Assembly: GCF_005239225.2 (NCBI RefSeq)
Contig: NC_133290.1
Location: forward strand, 13,586,204 to 13,650,203
DNA length: 64,000 nt
DNA from: Populus alba
Lineage: Eukaryota > Streptophyta > Magnoliopsida > Malpighiales > Salicaceae
Reading direction: 5' to 3'
Shown: one piece after another, positions 37,138-49,088 of the stretch
How positions within the stretch are numbered: the stretch's first letter is position 1
How the letters are laid out: each line of letters begins with the position of its first letter
Notes under the pieces: generated by a model
Seen by the model: only the letters and a program-made list of their open reading frames with translations
What the model was told of the DNA's origin: nothing
The model's database searches: none
Program-made: the position numbers and the translations under genes

Positions 37138-37152
37138 GGGGGGGGGGGGGGG
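37138..37152 (+). repeat. G homopolymer of 15
   Basis: Fifteen consecutive G bases, rare in a plant intergenic region of this composition and prone to length error. Confidence 0.95.
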
Positions 37153-37473
37153 ACTAGGAGAACAAGGAATGACAAAGAAGTAGATTACATTCTTCTACTG
37201 CATAGCATAAATTTCATTAATAGAGGGCGTAGAACTGATCTTACAAGTCATTGAAACATATAGTTCATTAACTCGGGCGAACAAGAACTCTGGTAAGAGA
37301 AGAGTTGCGCGAGCTTGACATTCTTTACAAGCTGTAATATGCACAGGTTAAGAACTTAACATGTCAAGTTACTACATTTCACCTGCGTTGAAACTGTTTT
37401 AATCATTCACTATGTAGTTCAGTCACCTGTTATATTGTTAGATACTAAGATCAGCAAGCTGGAAATGATCTTT

Positions 37474-38446
37474 CTATTCGATGTTGCGCAGCAAATTGAA
37501 TAATTGAAAGACAGCTTTAGATGGCACAACTTGAATCTGGCTCTCAAACATATACAACCCTGAAAGGAAAGATGCCATGTACTTTAAAATTTAATGAAAT
37601 GAGGACGACTCGTGTGGAAGAACGAAGCATCATAAGGGGGAGGAAATGGTAGCATAGAAACATGGTCTTGGATGCCAGAGCATCCTACAACCTAATTGCT
37701 TACCATATTGCATATTCCAGGTTGGAAAACACGGGGTAGATTTTCAAAATAAATTTCAGAAATTATATTATAACTTTGATGGGAGGTTTATTTATCTTTT
37801 CCTCTTCCTTTTTTCTAATTAACAAATACATTTTACACGAGATGAGGAGCACCTTGGTTTGAAAATATTGTTTTTTCATATAAGGAAATTTCTGGCTAAC
37901 AAAATGTTTTTATAACACTTAAACAAAGGGAAGCAACTAGAGTGGTGAGGCAGTCCATAAGGATTCTTACTGTCTGTGTAGATGAACCACCAACAATAGT
38001 AAGTAACTTTCAAGAAGCATACCATCTCATCAAACCTGAAAACAATGCATCAAACATGCATAGTCACGTGGAGATATAAAAATTAGTGAAACCAAAATGT
38101 CCATGAATCCATGGAAGTGAATTGGAATGAGATTGTGCAACCCTTTCAGTTATGCCGAATGAATTGGCTGCTCTCAAGACTGGAACATAAGGCCATAGAT
38201 TCCAAGAAATGGCCGCTGTAATGCAAGCATTTAAGAAGCTATTGAGAGCATTCAAATCAAGATCTTGAGTAGCCTTGGTGAAGAGGCAGTAGATCCAGCA
38301 CCTTCAGTAATCTTTGGAAGTACAACATAATAGATAGCTATGCATAGGAGCCAACACGAGACACACCCAGCAACAAGCATCCAAAGAAGTGCATCACACT
38401 TCATGTCCCAGTTATCAGGAGCTTTGACGAACCCTTCGAATTATCC
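37474..38446 (-). other. Unrecognised exon-like segments on the - strand
   Basis: Two segments look coding but I cannot build or name a gene. First, 37559-37474 follows a good acceptor (CCTTTCAG) and reads LYMFESQIQVVPSKAVFQLF then NLLRNIE and TAG. Upstream, ending at a strong donor TATG|GTAAGC (donor near 37703), a phase-compatible stretch reads TPCFPTWNMQY, but no acceptor is seen for it. Second, about 38440-38252 is open for about 62 codons: GFVKAPDNWDMKCDALLWML, a membrane-like VAGCVSCWLLCIAIYYVVLP, then KITEGAGSTASSPRLLKILI and stop; a nearby ATG (near 38445) is in another frame. The next lower open frame (38255-38064) overlaps out of frame. This may be a decayed membrane-protein gene or a transcript with more introns than I can see. 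Confidence 0.3.
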
Positions 38447-39612
38447 ATGGCTAAATGTAACATCTCAAGATTCACATCACAAATGAAAAGTAAGAATGTA
38501 AAAGACCGAAGCGCATGCAGAAAGATATATCAGCGAAATTTCAAGAATTGCACTAGCTAAGCAAACAAAGACAATAATTCAATGAAAACAAAAGGACAGG
38601 TTATTAAATGCATGTTATCAGTAAGCAAAATGACACAGAATCCTCCATGAAACCACTGATATCAAGCTATATTTCCATGGATATGAGACTTACTTTAACA
38701 TGAGACCCGGCAATTATACTTAGCTTGAAAAGTAAGAGAATGCAATCTTCCTTGCAAAGTACTGTAAAACCCAATTAAAGAACAGAATAGATGAAATACT
38801 ACGTGCCAAGCAAGTTAGGGGTATAAATGATGGCCATAAAAGTTTTACATAATGTCCCAAGACAAAAATCAACAGTCAAGTTTTTGCATATTTTATGCAT
38901 CCTGCGGTATAAATACAAAGAAATGGATTGTTATCACTTATGAATTGTAGACGTTGTGAGAGCTGATTTGATCCACAGTAAAAGCCTCTGCAATAAAGCA
39001 TTCAATCCAATGTTCTAATTCCAACATAATGGGGGTCAAACTGAATCACAATGGGGCTGACAGAAAATATAGCATCAATACATAAAGCAACTGATCGCAG
39101 TACTTGCTTTTCTACAGATTATGCGCCAGCAAATCATAAGAAAGGTGAAATGCATAATTTCCTTTAAAAAAATTTAGTGGTAAGATTTCCAAAGGGATAT
39201 TTTTAAAGTAAAATAACAAAAGCACGCATGGATATTTTTAAATGAAAATACTTGTAAAGGAAAGACAAATTATTATCATGGAATGAGAGTGATAGATAAA
39301 AAGTAACAACTTCCATTGAAATCTGTATTACAAAAAATGTTCCTTAAAAATATCCCTAGGGCATAAATATTTCTCCAAATGCTAAATTCCAAGGAAAGTT
39401 TCTCCCCTGCTATATTTCTGTCGTGGCCTTAGAAAGGCCAGCTCTACATCATAAATTACTATAAATATCCCATGGATACATTAGAAGAAATGCTTTTGAA
39501 TCGGCAGTAGCAATGAGTAAACTGTGAAATAAATCGCTAGATGAGAAAGGATCTAGCAGGATCCAAAATTGAATCCCAGTTCTGTAGGATTGTTAGATAT
39601 CTATAAGTGTTC
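38447..39612. other. ATXR5 3' flank
   Basis: No gene seen. The right part should hold the ATXR5 3' untranslated region. Confidence 0.35.
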
Positions 39613-42600
39613 TCAAACAAAATGTTGAGTAGGGTATTCATGCTCATGTCCATTATAATCATAGTATAGCCTCTCCCCTTTAGCAACATCACGAGTAGCA
39701 ACCAAAATGACCCGGCATTCCCCGTTAACATCGTATCTCACACATTTACAATTCTGCTTCTTCTTGCCATCCCTGCACAGAGTTAGATATCTCTTAAGCT
39801 TAACAGAGGGTGGACTGATAATTTCTAGTTCAGTTACATGCAATTTTGGCACAAATAAATGTAGAATTTTATATGTGACATGACAAAGGATATGCGAATG
39901 GGGCAACATGAGTTGTACAAAGTAGAATACATGGCAATAAAAAGGTCTAAGAATAATTTGGTATCATCAGAACAGTATTTGCTTATATATATACACAACA
40001 TGGAGGAGAAGCAATGGGTCAAGCAGGCTTACGGAGTATGATTGTTAATGCCATTGATAAAGCGTGCAATATTTCCACGTTTATCGGGACAGATGACAAG
40101 GCTTTTAGATGGGTCTCTTGCCAAAAGAAGGGTCATCATACTATCACAATCATCATGTTCTCGGTTTTTAATGTAATCCACGTCACCTGAGTATTCTGCT
40201 AAAATGGTCAAATCCTTTATCTGGTCATCTGCCTCAACTGTATATCTGCATCACAGAATATACATGAACCTACTCAATATGCAGCAGTTAAATATGGTTG
40301 TTAGCTCAATAAATGTATTCAAGATGCGAGTACCCTTCACATGAATCAAAAACTACTAAAAGAGGAGGGCATTCGCCTCTTTTGCACATAGCTCTGCACT
40401 GTTCCAATGTCTCAATGTCCTCCTTGGAAAGGACCTAATAAAGGCACCAGATCATGCAAATAATATGTAATACAAGACAGTAAAAGGTTTGGAGAAAATA
40501 TAAGGTTGAAAAGAAAGTTTTAAATTCAGACCTGCATGCCACCCTGCTCAAACTTGGCCTGATTGGCTAATTGAGGAGCCATGCCAGGCAAGTAGGTCAA
40601 ATCATCACTAAATTCCATGTGTAATGCTGTTAAAGCAGAAGCAAGGGTGCCCATTTGTTTGAGCCTTTGGGCGGGATCTTCTGATGGAATAAATGGCAAC
40701 AGTCTCCTTCTTTTCTTTTGATACACCAATGAACGTCTCCGTCGTTTTCTACAATCTTTAAAACAGCTCGAGAGGAGGGAATGAAAACATCAACTTAACA
40801 TCGGCAAATCTAATTCAACTAGTTTATGCATTAGCACCAACCTTTCTTGACTTCAAAGGAAATGTTCATATGCAATAAAAAGCAACAAGATAAGCAATAA
40901 AGGAAAATTATGGCTTCAAAGGTGCAGCAAAAACCAGGCAATGTGGTGAAAAAATACGTGATAGCATTCATGGCAACTAATATGCAAAAACAGATCAGAC
41001 AAATAGGAAGTAAATGACAAGGCCCCAAACTATCTGTGCCATGAATGTCCATGCATTAGGAGAAACAATTCAAAGGAAGCAACAAAATGATGTGACAAAA
41101 CAGCAACTACATGTATTACAATGCTTACCTTTTTATCTAGGGCTTTCACTTTTTCATTTTACAAAGATGTGCAGGAATTTTAGTAAGAATTTAGAAATTT
41201 TCATACTTGTATGGAAAACATACAGTACATTCACCAAAGCGAATTTGATTTTCTAGAAAACTTAGTCTTAAAGAAAAGGTTTTGAGAATATATCATAATT
41301 CACAAGTTTGATGCTTTATTATGGGAGTCAATGGTACATAGATACATAATGTTTGGCAAAAAATACTGTAATGGAAAGAAATGATGATTGTTGTCTCTCT
41401 ATTTCGTTGCAGTACCACTACTAAACACATCATAAATGTTTATGGATAGCTAAGTACTACAATCCTTTTTTACATGAACCATGGCATACAAGGTAATGCA
41501 TATGCATCAAAATAAAATTCCTAAATAATAGCAAGTGCATACATAAATACAGACAATTAGTGTCACATAACATAGCATCAATGATCACACTCAAGATATC
41601 GACCCCACTAATTTAGCACATGATGGGTAAATGGTTGATGCAAGTAAAATGTAATCATGTCAAATTTATGATTGATGAAGTAATTGTTTGCTGATTAAGA
41701 TATTAATGTTCTTAGGATAGGCCAAGTATAAGGCATGATCTTCCTCGAACCATCTGATTCAACATGTAATGCAACAATTTGCCTGTTGTACAAAGTAATT
41801 GTCTAATGGACTTATCTGAGACATGATTAGATAGTGAGCTGACCACCATAAACCTAAGTCATGCCAAGGTTATGGATCCTTTTCTCATTTAAGAAGCAGT
41901 TTATCATTTGCTTCGGTAAACTTTAATCATCAGTTAACCCTATTTAGTATTATTTTGTTAGATTAAGATGGCTTGATTAACACTGTTAAAACTATTATCC
42001 CCATTCTAACCACCATCATTACCACTGTTGCTGCAGCTACAACATTTTTCATATCTTTTATAACTAAAAAATTTCACCCTTGACATCCCTTCTATTATAC
42101 CTAAACTAATACCCATCTTTTAGCTTGTTTAAGAATAGTAGATTAAAAATGCAATCCATTGTTCTATTCTACCAGTTTCGAATTCACTCTGTTTGATTAA
42201 ATTTTTACCCTTAACATATAGTTCATTTTAATGATAAAGGAAAAATACATCATTTGCACAATTATTATCAACTGATTTTTTTCCGCCATATTTGGGGCCA
42301 TAAAAGGAACCATTATACCATTTTCATGAGAAAGAGAGAATACTCAACCAAAGTAATAATATTTAAAAAATTAACAAATTTACGAAAGTTCTAAGTCACT
42401 GGGTTTAGTTGAAATATCTTACTATCTTTGTAGGCACTGTGTTGCTAATACCAATGCAATACTCAAAACAGTTTAGAATACAGTGAAACTCCGGTCCTTC
42501 GATACTGCATTTCCACTTTGTTAGCTCTAAGCGTATCAGGACTAACCACTGAAATCTCATGTAGATTACCCATCATTTTGTATTCTTAGCATTTATTCTG

Positions 42601-44317
42601 CTGACGAGTACTCCTATGAAATTTTACTACCTTAATCCATGCCAAATGCTGCCCAAGAGTTTTAGTCATGTGAGCACAATATGTTCAGTGGATATGAGAT
42701 CTTAAAATTGATACCATTTATGATTAGACTTAAATGTAAAATCGGTAAAAAGAAAAGTAATAACTATCCTACTCAAAATAACAAGGCAATCACAAATCAT
42801 ACTGGAGTTCAGTCCCATTTGTTGGAATCTTTATATAAGATGAGAAATACCTCAACGGTTTCTATATTTGATCTAGCTTGAATATCTCTACATTTGGCAA
42901 GGATCATTTAGCACAAAATTGGAATCCCTCCATTAATGAAACAACTTTTCAGGCTAAATTGCAAGAAAATGAACCCCTTGTCGTGCTTTAAGTTACTTAG
43001 TGAAATTCATAAAATGTTCTACCAGTAATATTTCCAAAACTTCCTATGAGTTTAATCCTAGCCAAAAACAATGTCCATTTTTTTCTACTTTTTATCATTT
43101 TATCTCAAAACTCTTCTTTATTCCCTTTCTCTTTCTTTTTTTTTTTTATTATTATTGTTTGTGATTCTTTCAACACCATTTAACATTCCGATCCAACCAT
43201 GTGTTTTGAAAAAAAATTATTTCTTTTAGCTTTAAATTAATATTTTTTTATTATTTTGATGTGTTAATATCACAAATAATAATAATAAAAATATTATTTT
43301 AATGCATTTCTAAATAAAAAAACACTTTAAAAAACAACTTCTATCATGCTCTTTCTCTCAAAAGGCCCTTCTTCTCCTCTCCTTCCTATTAGTTTCTTCA
43401 TTAATGCTTTTGTTATTATTTTTTATTATTTATTATATTCCTTTTTTTGGTCCTTTAGGTGGAAAGGGCACAATTCGAACCTAGTCCTACCCTCCTCCAC
43501 TGCTTTGCAGTAAAGAGTACATTGAGCTACACACTCCAATATCCCCAAAGGAATACTCATTCTTTATTATTATCATTAACATTAATATTATTATTAAAAC
43601 ATTTAAACCCAGATAATTTTTAACTTCCAGCAGAACTTTGTGACATGCAAAGCCTGAAACAAGCTCAATCACAATCCATCAAAAACATGAATAAAAGAAA
43701 ATCGAATAATCACAAAAACACACGAAATAAAATAAGTAAAACAATACTAACAATCAAATAAATAAATAAGAAGAAATCACCTTGGAGAGACCTGCATTTC
43801 TCTTTAATGCCATCCTTCTCACACCTCTGAATCCTAAAAAAATCAATTATCTTCTTCTGCGATAACCCTAACAAACGAAAAACCAAACCAATCAAAACGC
43901 ACATTTGTTACTCACAAAACGACACCAGGGTAAAAAAAATTAAAATAAATAAAATAAAACCCCCCTACTTCTTACACGTCCTTGGCCGTCTCCAGAGCAC
44001 TTGTTACAAATCCACGAGCCAATCGGGACCCTAACAACAATCGGTCTCAAGCACTTCATGTGATATCCTTTATCACATTTATCACACAACAACAGCTCCT
44101 CCGCTCGTTCCCCGGAGCGGCATTGTTCGCAGCTGATATCGCCATAGTCCTCCCTCTCCACAACCGCATACGCCGCCTTTTCCATTACCTCCGTCAACAG
44201 CTTCATCCTCTTCGGCGACGGATACGGCGGAGGAGACGGCCTCCGAGGTGCCGAGGTGCGATGGCGCGAGCCGATTTGTCGCCTAACCGCCGCCGTGGTG
44301 GTGGAGGCTGGATGCAT
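39613..44317 (-). CDS. ATXR5: ATXR5, histone H3K27 monomethyltransferase, 374 aa
   Basis: Six - strand exons join in phase: 44317-43978, 43867-43781, 40755-40532, 40434-40334, 40245-40033 and 39772-39613. The start is placed at MHPASTT (44317); an in-frame Met at 44386 would add 23 residues. A PHD finger spans C63-C107 (CEQC, CDKCDKGYHMKC, CNKC). A PCNA-interacting PIP box, QKKIIDFF (Q117-F124), follows just after the exon 1/2 junction. The divergent SET domain covers about 215-366, with IKNREHDDCDSMMTLLLARD, RFINGINNH (312-320) and YYDYNG (358-363). ATXR5/6 monomethylate H3 Lys27 at replication forks and restrain heterochromatin re-replication and transposons. The wording of the PHD and SET blocks fits ATXR5 better than ATXR6, as I remember them; Arabidopsis ATXR5 has similar length and an organelle-directed form, so the N-terminus matters. 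Intron 2 is about 3 kb. Confidence 0.92.
43450..43546 (-). mobile_element. tRNA-derived SINE in ATXR5 intron 2
   Basis: On the - strand TGTAGCTCAAT (near 43532-43522) matches an RNA polymerase III box A and GGTTCGAATTG (43481-43471) a box B, about 40-50 bp apart as in tRNA genes. The start GGGGATATTGGAG and the tail CCTTTCCACCT do not pair as a tRNA acceptor stem, so this is a tRNA-derived short interspersed element rather than a tRNA gene. It is antisense to nothing: it lies in the same orientation as ATXR5. Confidence 0.6.
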
Positions 44318-45339
44318 TGGTAGTTTGGGAGATGAGCAAGGGTAGAATCGGAATTGGGAAGAAAATTTGGTGCGTGTTTGTTGCACTAGAGAGAGAGATG
44401 GGCAGAGAACGAGTCCTTTTAGTTTTTTCCAAGTCGCGGGTAATGGAGATGGATGCTAACGTGCGCAGCGTGTGTGCACAGAATTTGATGTGATGCCCGT
44501 TACGGGGTTTTGGATTTTGTAGCCGTTCGGCGTTTGAAAGACAAGACTGACCTTGTTATATCATGTACTTGGTAAGGGTTAGGTAACAAGTTTTAAGTAT
44601 GGTTGTGGTTTTTTTTAAATAATTTTTTGTATTAAAATATATATTAATGATATTTTTTTAATTTTTTAAAAATTATTTTTGATATTAGCATATCAAAATA
44701 ATTTAAAAACACTAAAAATATATTAATTTGAAATTAATAAAAAAATAAAAAATTTTCAATTTTTTTCAAAAACGCTTTTGAAACACAAAAACAAACAGGG
44801 AGTAAAGGGTGTGTTTGTGTTTTTAAAATTTTATTTTTTTATTTAAAATTAAAAAATCATGTTTTTATATGGTTTTAATATACTTATATTTAAAAAAATA
44901 AAAAAAAATTATTTTAATATATTTTTTAAACAAAAAAAAAACATTTTGAACCATTGTCATTATAATATCTTAAACATACCTTAAATAATCTTAGATTTTA
45001 TTTCTTAAAACTACATATGTGGTCTGCAAGCCAATCTATTTTTTATCTAATACAAAGAAAACATGTCAAAACAATGTAAATGTTTTTTTTTTTTTTAATA
45101 TGATTATGTTTGTTGAGCTATTCATGAGTTTCTCTATTACCTTTAATAAGTTCAACTAATTTAATAATATAATTAGATAAAATATTGATAATAAAAAATA
45201 ACAATAATTTTTAATATTATAAAAAAATATATTTACAATATTTTTAAAACATTTTAATGATCTTATTATCATCTAATAAAATATCAAATGAAGAAATTAA
45301 AACAAAAACAATTAAAACAAAAAATAAATTGATCAAAGA

Positions 45340-46080
45340 CTATTTGAGCCAACATATCAAATCTATAACTTAGTCGTGAGACCAGGAGAACCTCGTGAAA
45401 AACAAATTGAAAAAAAATTATTAAACTTCATTCTCAAACTGACCTAATATAAAAGGGTGTAATTGATAAAAAAAAAATAATTAAAATAGCAAAGAAAAAA
45501 AAACATGAGTCAACCCTAGTGAACTTGACGAAACCATGACCTAGAATATGAGATCGGAATAACATAATGAAAAGTTAAAAAAATAAATGTTAATCTTTAA
45601 TCAACTCAATGTTGAGATATGAGATTAAAAAAAATATTATTTATTTAAAAAACAAAGTTAACTCATTCTGATCTTTAAAATTCGTGACAAGGATTATAAG
45701 GTCCGATTATACCATAAAAGATAAACCCAAAAAAATAACAATGTCAAGTTCCCAACCATCTAAAACAATCAAGGATAAATTTTTTTAAAAAAAATCAACC
45801 AAAAAAAGGATCAAAAAGAAAAAAAAAATAGATTTGAAAAGAATAAGAACTAAATTTAACACAAAAAAATAAGATAAAATTATGAGGGATAAAATTTTAA
45901 AAATAATGTTTCAATTAAAAAATAATGAAAAAATAACAATGACAATGAAAAAAAATAAAAACCATACTTGATATAAACATTAAATGCCAAGGGATGAATT
46001 GAAAACAAAAATCAATAAACATGTTGTCAAAATTAATTCAATGAACAAATAACCAAACTTATTTGATTTTTTGTAATGCT
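45340..46080 (-). repeat. AT-rich long repeat family, worn unit (- orientation)
   Basis: The order CAAAGACTATTTGAGCC, AACATATCAAATCTATAACT, GTGAGACCAGGAGAACC, ATGAGTCAACCCTAGTGAAC and ATTATACCATAAAAGATAAA matches the landmarks of the 34.6-35.8 kb units at lower similarity. Confidence 0.5.
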
Positions 46081-46946
46081 CGCATGTTTTTAAGGAGGGG
46101 AGGAAAAAAAATCAAGAAGAAAAAATATGTTGTCAAAGTTTAACCATCATCTATTTGAAGGCATGTATAACACCACCATGAAGAGGGTGGCATGACACAA
46201 TAAATGTTGCCCATGACAGCAATGTTTGAAGTCTAGACGATGCTGCATGAGCCACCCAAAGAGTGCAAGTGGTGCTGGCCATTATATATATATATAAATT
46301 CAATTACCCCGGACCCTACATGATAATTGTAAAAAAAAAAGCTAGAATGAAATGATGAAAGTGCCTTGTATACAAAGCCAAGAAAGTGCAATTTTAAGGC
46401 ATTTAAGTTATTGTATTATGCAAAAAATTAAAAAGTAAAAAAAAACCCCTTGACCTAAGTTAATTTTTTTTTGCTTTTAAGGGTAATTTAGTAATTTTAT
46501 TGTACAACAAAAAATTAAAAAGACCGATTCACCACGTTTAATTTGTAATTACTAATAGGTCCCATGAAAATGATTGTATTGCCCCTAATATATAGTTAAG
46601 TGGGTTTCTTCTCGATGGTAAAATGATAATTTTATTGTGTGAATTTACAATTAATTATGAGTGTGGGCATGATGAAACACAGACCTCTTTTAGCTTTTGT
46701 TTTAAAGTTATAAATTGGATCACTTGCATTTTTTTTATTGCAAAAAGTATATATTATTAACCAAAGCTAAAACATGAAGGATTTTTATTGTAAACCTATC
46801 ACAATTTTGCCTTTTACATAAAAAAAAAAGAAGAAAAGAAAAAAAAAGTAACATTAGCTACTAGGGGCATTTTAATCTTAAATAACCATTAGTTAATATC
46901 AAATTGAGTGAAAAAAATAAGTTATTTTTCATATCATTTGCAGAGT

Positions 46947-46951
46947 GAAAC
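46947..46951 (+). repeat. Target-site duplication, left copy (GAAAC)
   Basis: GAAAC immediately left of the element's TGTCACG terminus equals the five bases right of its other end, as expected for gypsy integration. Confidence 0.9.
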
Positions 46952-49088
46952 TGTCACGACCCGAATCCCGGATCCATGACCGGCACATAGGCAAGGTTCC
47001 CCTCAAAGGTTCCAAACCTATGCGAACCCAAACTTACATACAATCTTATCCTTCAAAACTCAATCAGAGTTGTTCAACGCAGCACTAATAACAAAACTAA
47101 CTTCATAATATAATTAATTGTCTTAATACAAGAGTTAATATAATTTCATAGTTTTGGAGCACTAACTTGACATAAAAGAAAGATACAAATTACAACCAAA
47201 AGCAGGTTCGGAAGGTTCAACAAAAGTAACCCGCTATCAAGCTATAAGCCTGAAAAGAATAATAATGAGAGGATGAGTTCAACAACTCAGTGAGTAGATA
47301 ACGTTCAATATACACACACGAGGTAATATAGCAATGAGAAATATATATACAAGTATGGCTTTAGTTCTTATACGAAGGTTTATCAAATAGGCCATAACAA
47401 GAATATCATATGGTAGAACTCGTCAGAAAATCAAAATGCAATGAGCATGAGGCTCCGTACTGTTGGATGATCAGTCCACACAGGTTGGTGTCTCCCCCGA
47501 CCAACTAGGGTTCAGATACGATGTGCACAAAGACTAACACTACCCTGTTAGCATGGGTATTCTGACTGACATACCATAGGTTCATAATCATAATCAAACA
47601 AACATATTCATATCTCAAAGCTCAACTCATGACATCAATCAAATGAGGAGCATCAATTCAGAATTCACTTCAAAATACATACTGGTTCATATCAAGAATT
47701 CAGATTCAATAATTGATCATGCTTTATCATAACAAGGATAATAATCAATATATATTATCAAGAAGCATGATCCAATTCATATTAACAAATCAAATATTTA
47801 TAGTATTTCTCATGCATATGGAAAATTATCCACTCACCTGACTCAAAAGTAAACAGAAGCCAAAAGCAGACACTGAAGAAAATCCTACTGACGTCCCGTC
47901 GGTAGAATATCAGGATTATCTGAATACAAAGGAGACATATTCAAGAACGACTCGAAAGAACATTTAACCTATTTAATACACTTACCTAAGGGTGTATTCC
48001 GTAACCCTATATGTTTTTTAAACTAACTAGTCACTTTTCTCAAAAACCCAAAATCTAACGGTTTTCCCGAAATCTAATCCATAATAAAAACAACTAATAA
48101 AATTGGTAATAATTCACTAAATAACCCTTAATTATTCATCAAACTAATCTGCAAAAGCTAATATTATAGCTAGGGACTAATCTGGAATTTTTCCATATTT
48201 TAGGGCCAAATTGTAACTTTTATCAAATGGAGGACCAAACTGAAATTTGTCATAAATCCATGAATAGACTGAAATTATGACCTCAATTAATCCTCAATTC
48301 TGCCCAGGATGTATCATTATGCTTCAGGGATCATTCTGAAATTTTACTAAATTTTTAGGGTCAAATCGTACTTTTTGTCAAATTGGAGGACTAAATTGAA
48401 AGTTTGAAATTATCTTATCTATACAGTAATTCTGTCCATAATTCATATGTTATTCTGTTCAGAATCTCGGAATATGCTCCAGGGACCAATTTGTAATTTT
48501 CCAAAGTTCGGGGACTAAACTGTAATTTTCGGAAATTGAGGACCAAATTGAATTTTTCGTCATCTTCAACCTCCAGTCCAGATTTTAACAGAAACCCCAC
48601 TGTTCTCCCCTGATTTCTAACTCAAATTTCACCATTTACACAATTCTATAACTCAAAATCATCATAATCTTCCATAATCAACTAAATCATCAATTAAACA
48701 CAACAATCAACCCTTAACCTTCAATTTAATTCATCAATTTAAACCAAAACACAAAACCCTAACATTCATCAAAACTGAAATTAAAGCTTAATTAACATAT
48801 TATACATATTAAACAACCTAAATCTTACCTTTTCCACTTATTTCCTCCAAATCTCTTCCTTTTTCCCTTATTTTCCCTTCTTTTCTCTTCTTCTTCTTTC
48901 TCTCTTCTCTCTCACGGTTCTGCTCTCAAAATCAGATCATTCTTGTTTTTTTTTTTTTTCTTCTTCTTATTTATATTTATCAACTATTGTTCAATTACCC
49001 ACACTAACCCTCAATCATTTAAACCCTCTCTTTAAGCCTCCAAGGGCTTTGTTGTAATATCCTATCTTTATAATTTCAAAACATTACA
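46952..49088 (-). repeat. 3' LTR of the gypsy element (2137 bp)
   Basis: It runs from TGTCACGACCCGAATCCC to CAAAACATTACA and is matched by the copy at 54192-56327. As the element is read on the - strand, this is its downstream LTR. TG/CA ends are intact. Confidence 0.95.

Larger units (their letters stand above)
32299..37473. other. Gene-poor AT-rich region between DUF506 and the 37-kb exon-like segments
   Basis: Positions 32299-32640 are the DUF506 promoter side. Positions 32640-34600 are very AT-rich with no genes. The long repeat family fills 34600-35820. Positions 35900-37100 are less AT-rich and look transcribed-like, but the open frame at 36177-36542 has no recognisable product. Confidence 0.4.
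44318..46951. other. ATXR5 promoter side and AT-rich spacer to the gypsy element
   Basis: No gene seen. Positions 44318 to about 44560 are the ATXR5 5' flank. Positions 44593-44805 and 44812-44950 look like copies of the AT-rich short element (core TTTTTTAAAAATTATTTTTG, end AAACACAAAAACAAACA). Confidence 0.45.

Noticed and set aside
37138..37152. G run as a G-quadruplex regulator
   Set aside because: A single homopolymer without spaced G tracts or a nearby promoter; may be an assembly length artefact.
43471..43532. tRNA gene
   Set aside because: Box A and box B are present but no acceptor stem or anticodon arm forms; called a SINE instead.
48415..48600. 61-codon ORF repeated at 55656-55841
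   Set aside because: Lies within both LTRs; it reflects the repeat, not a gene.
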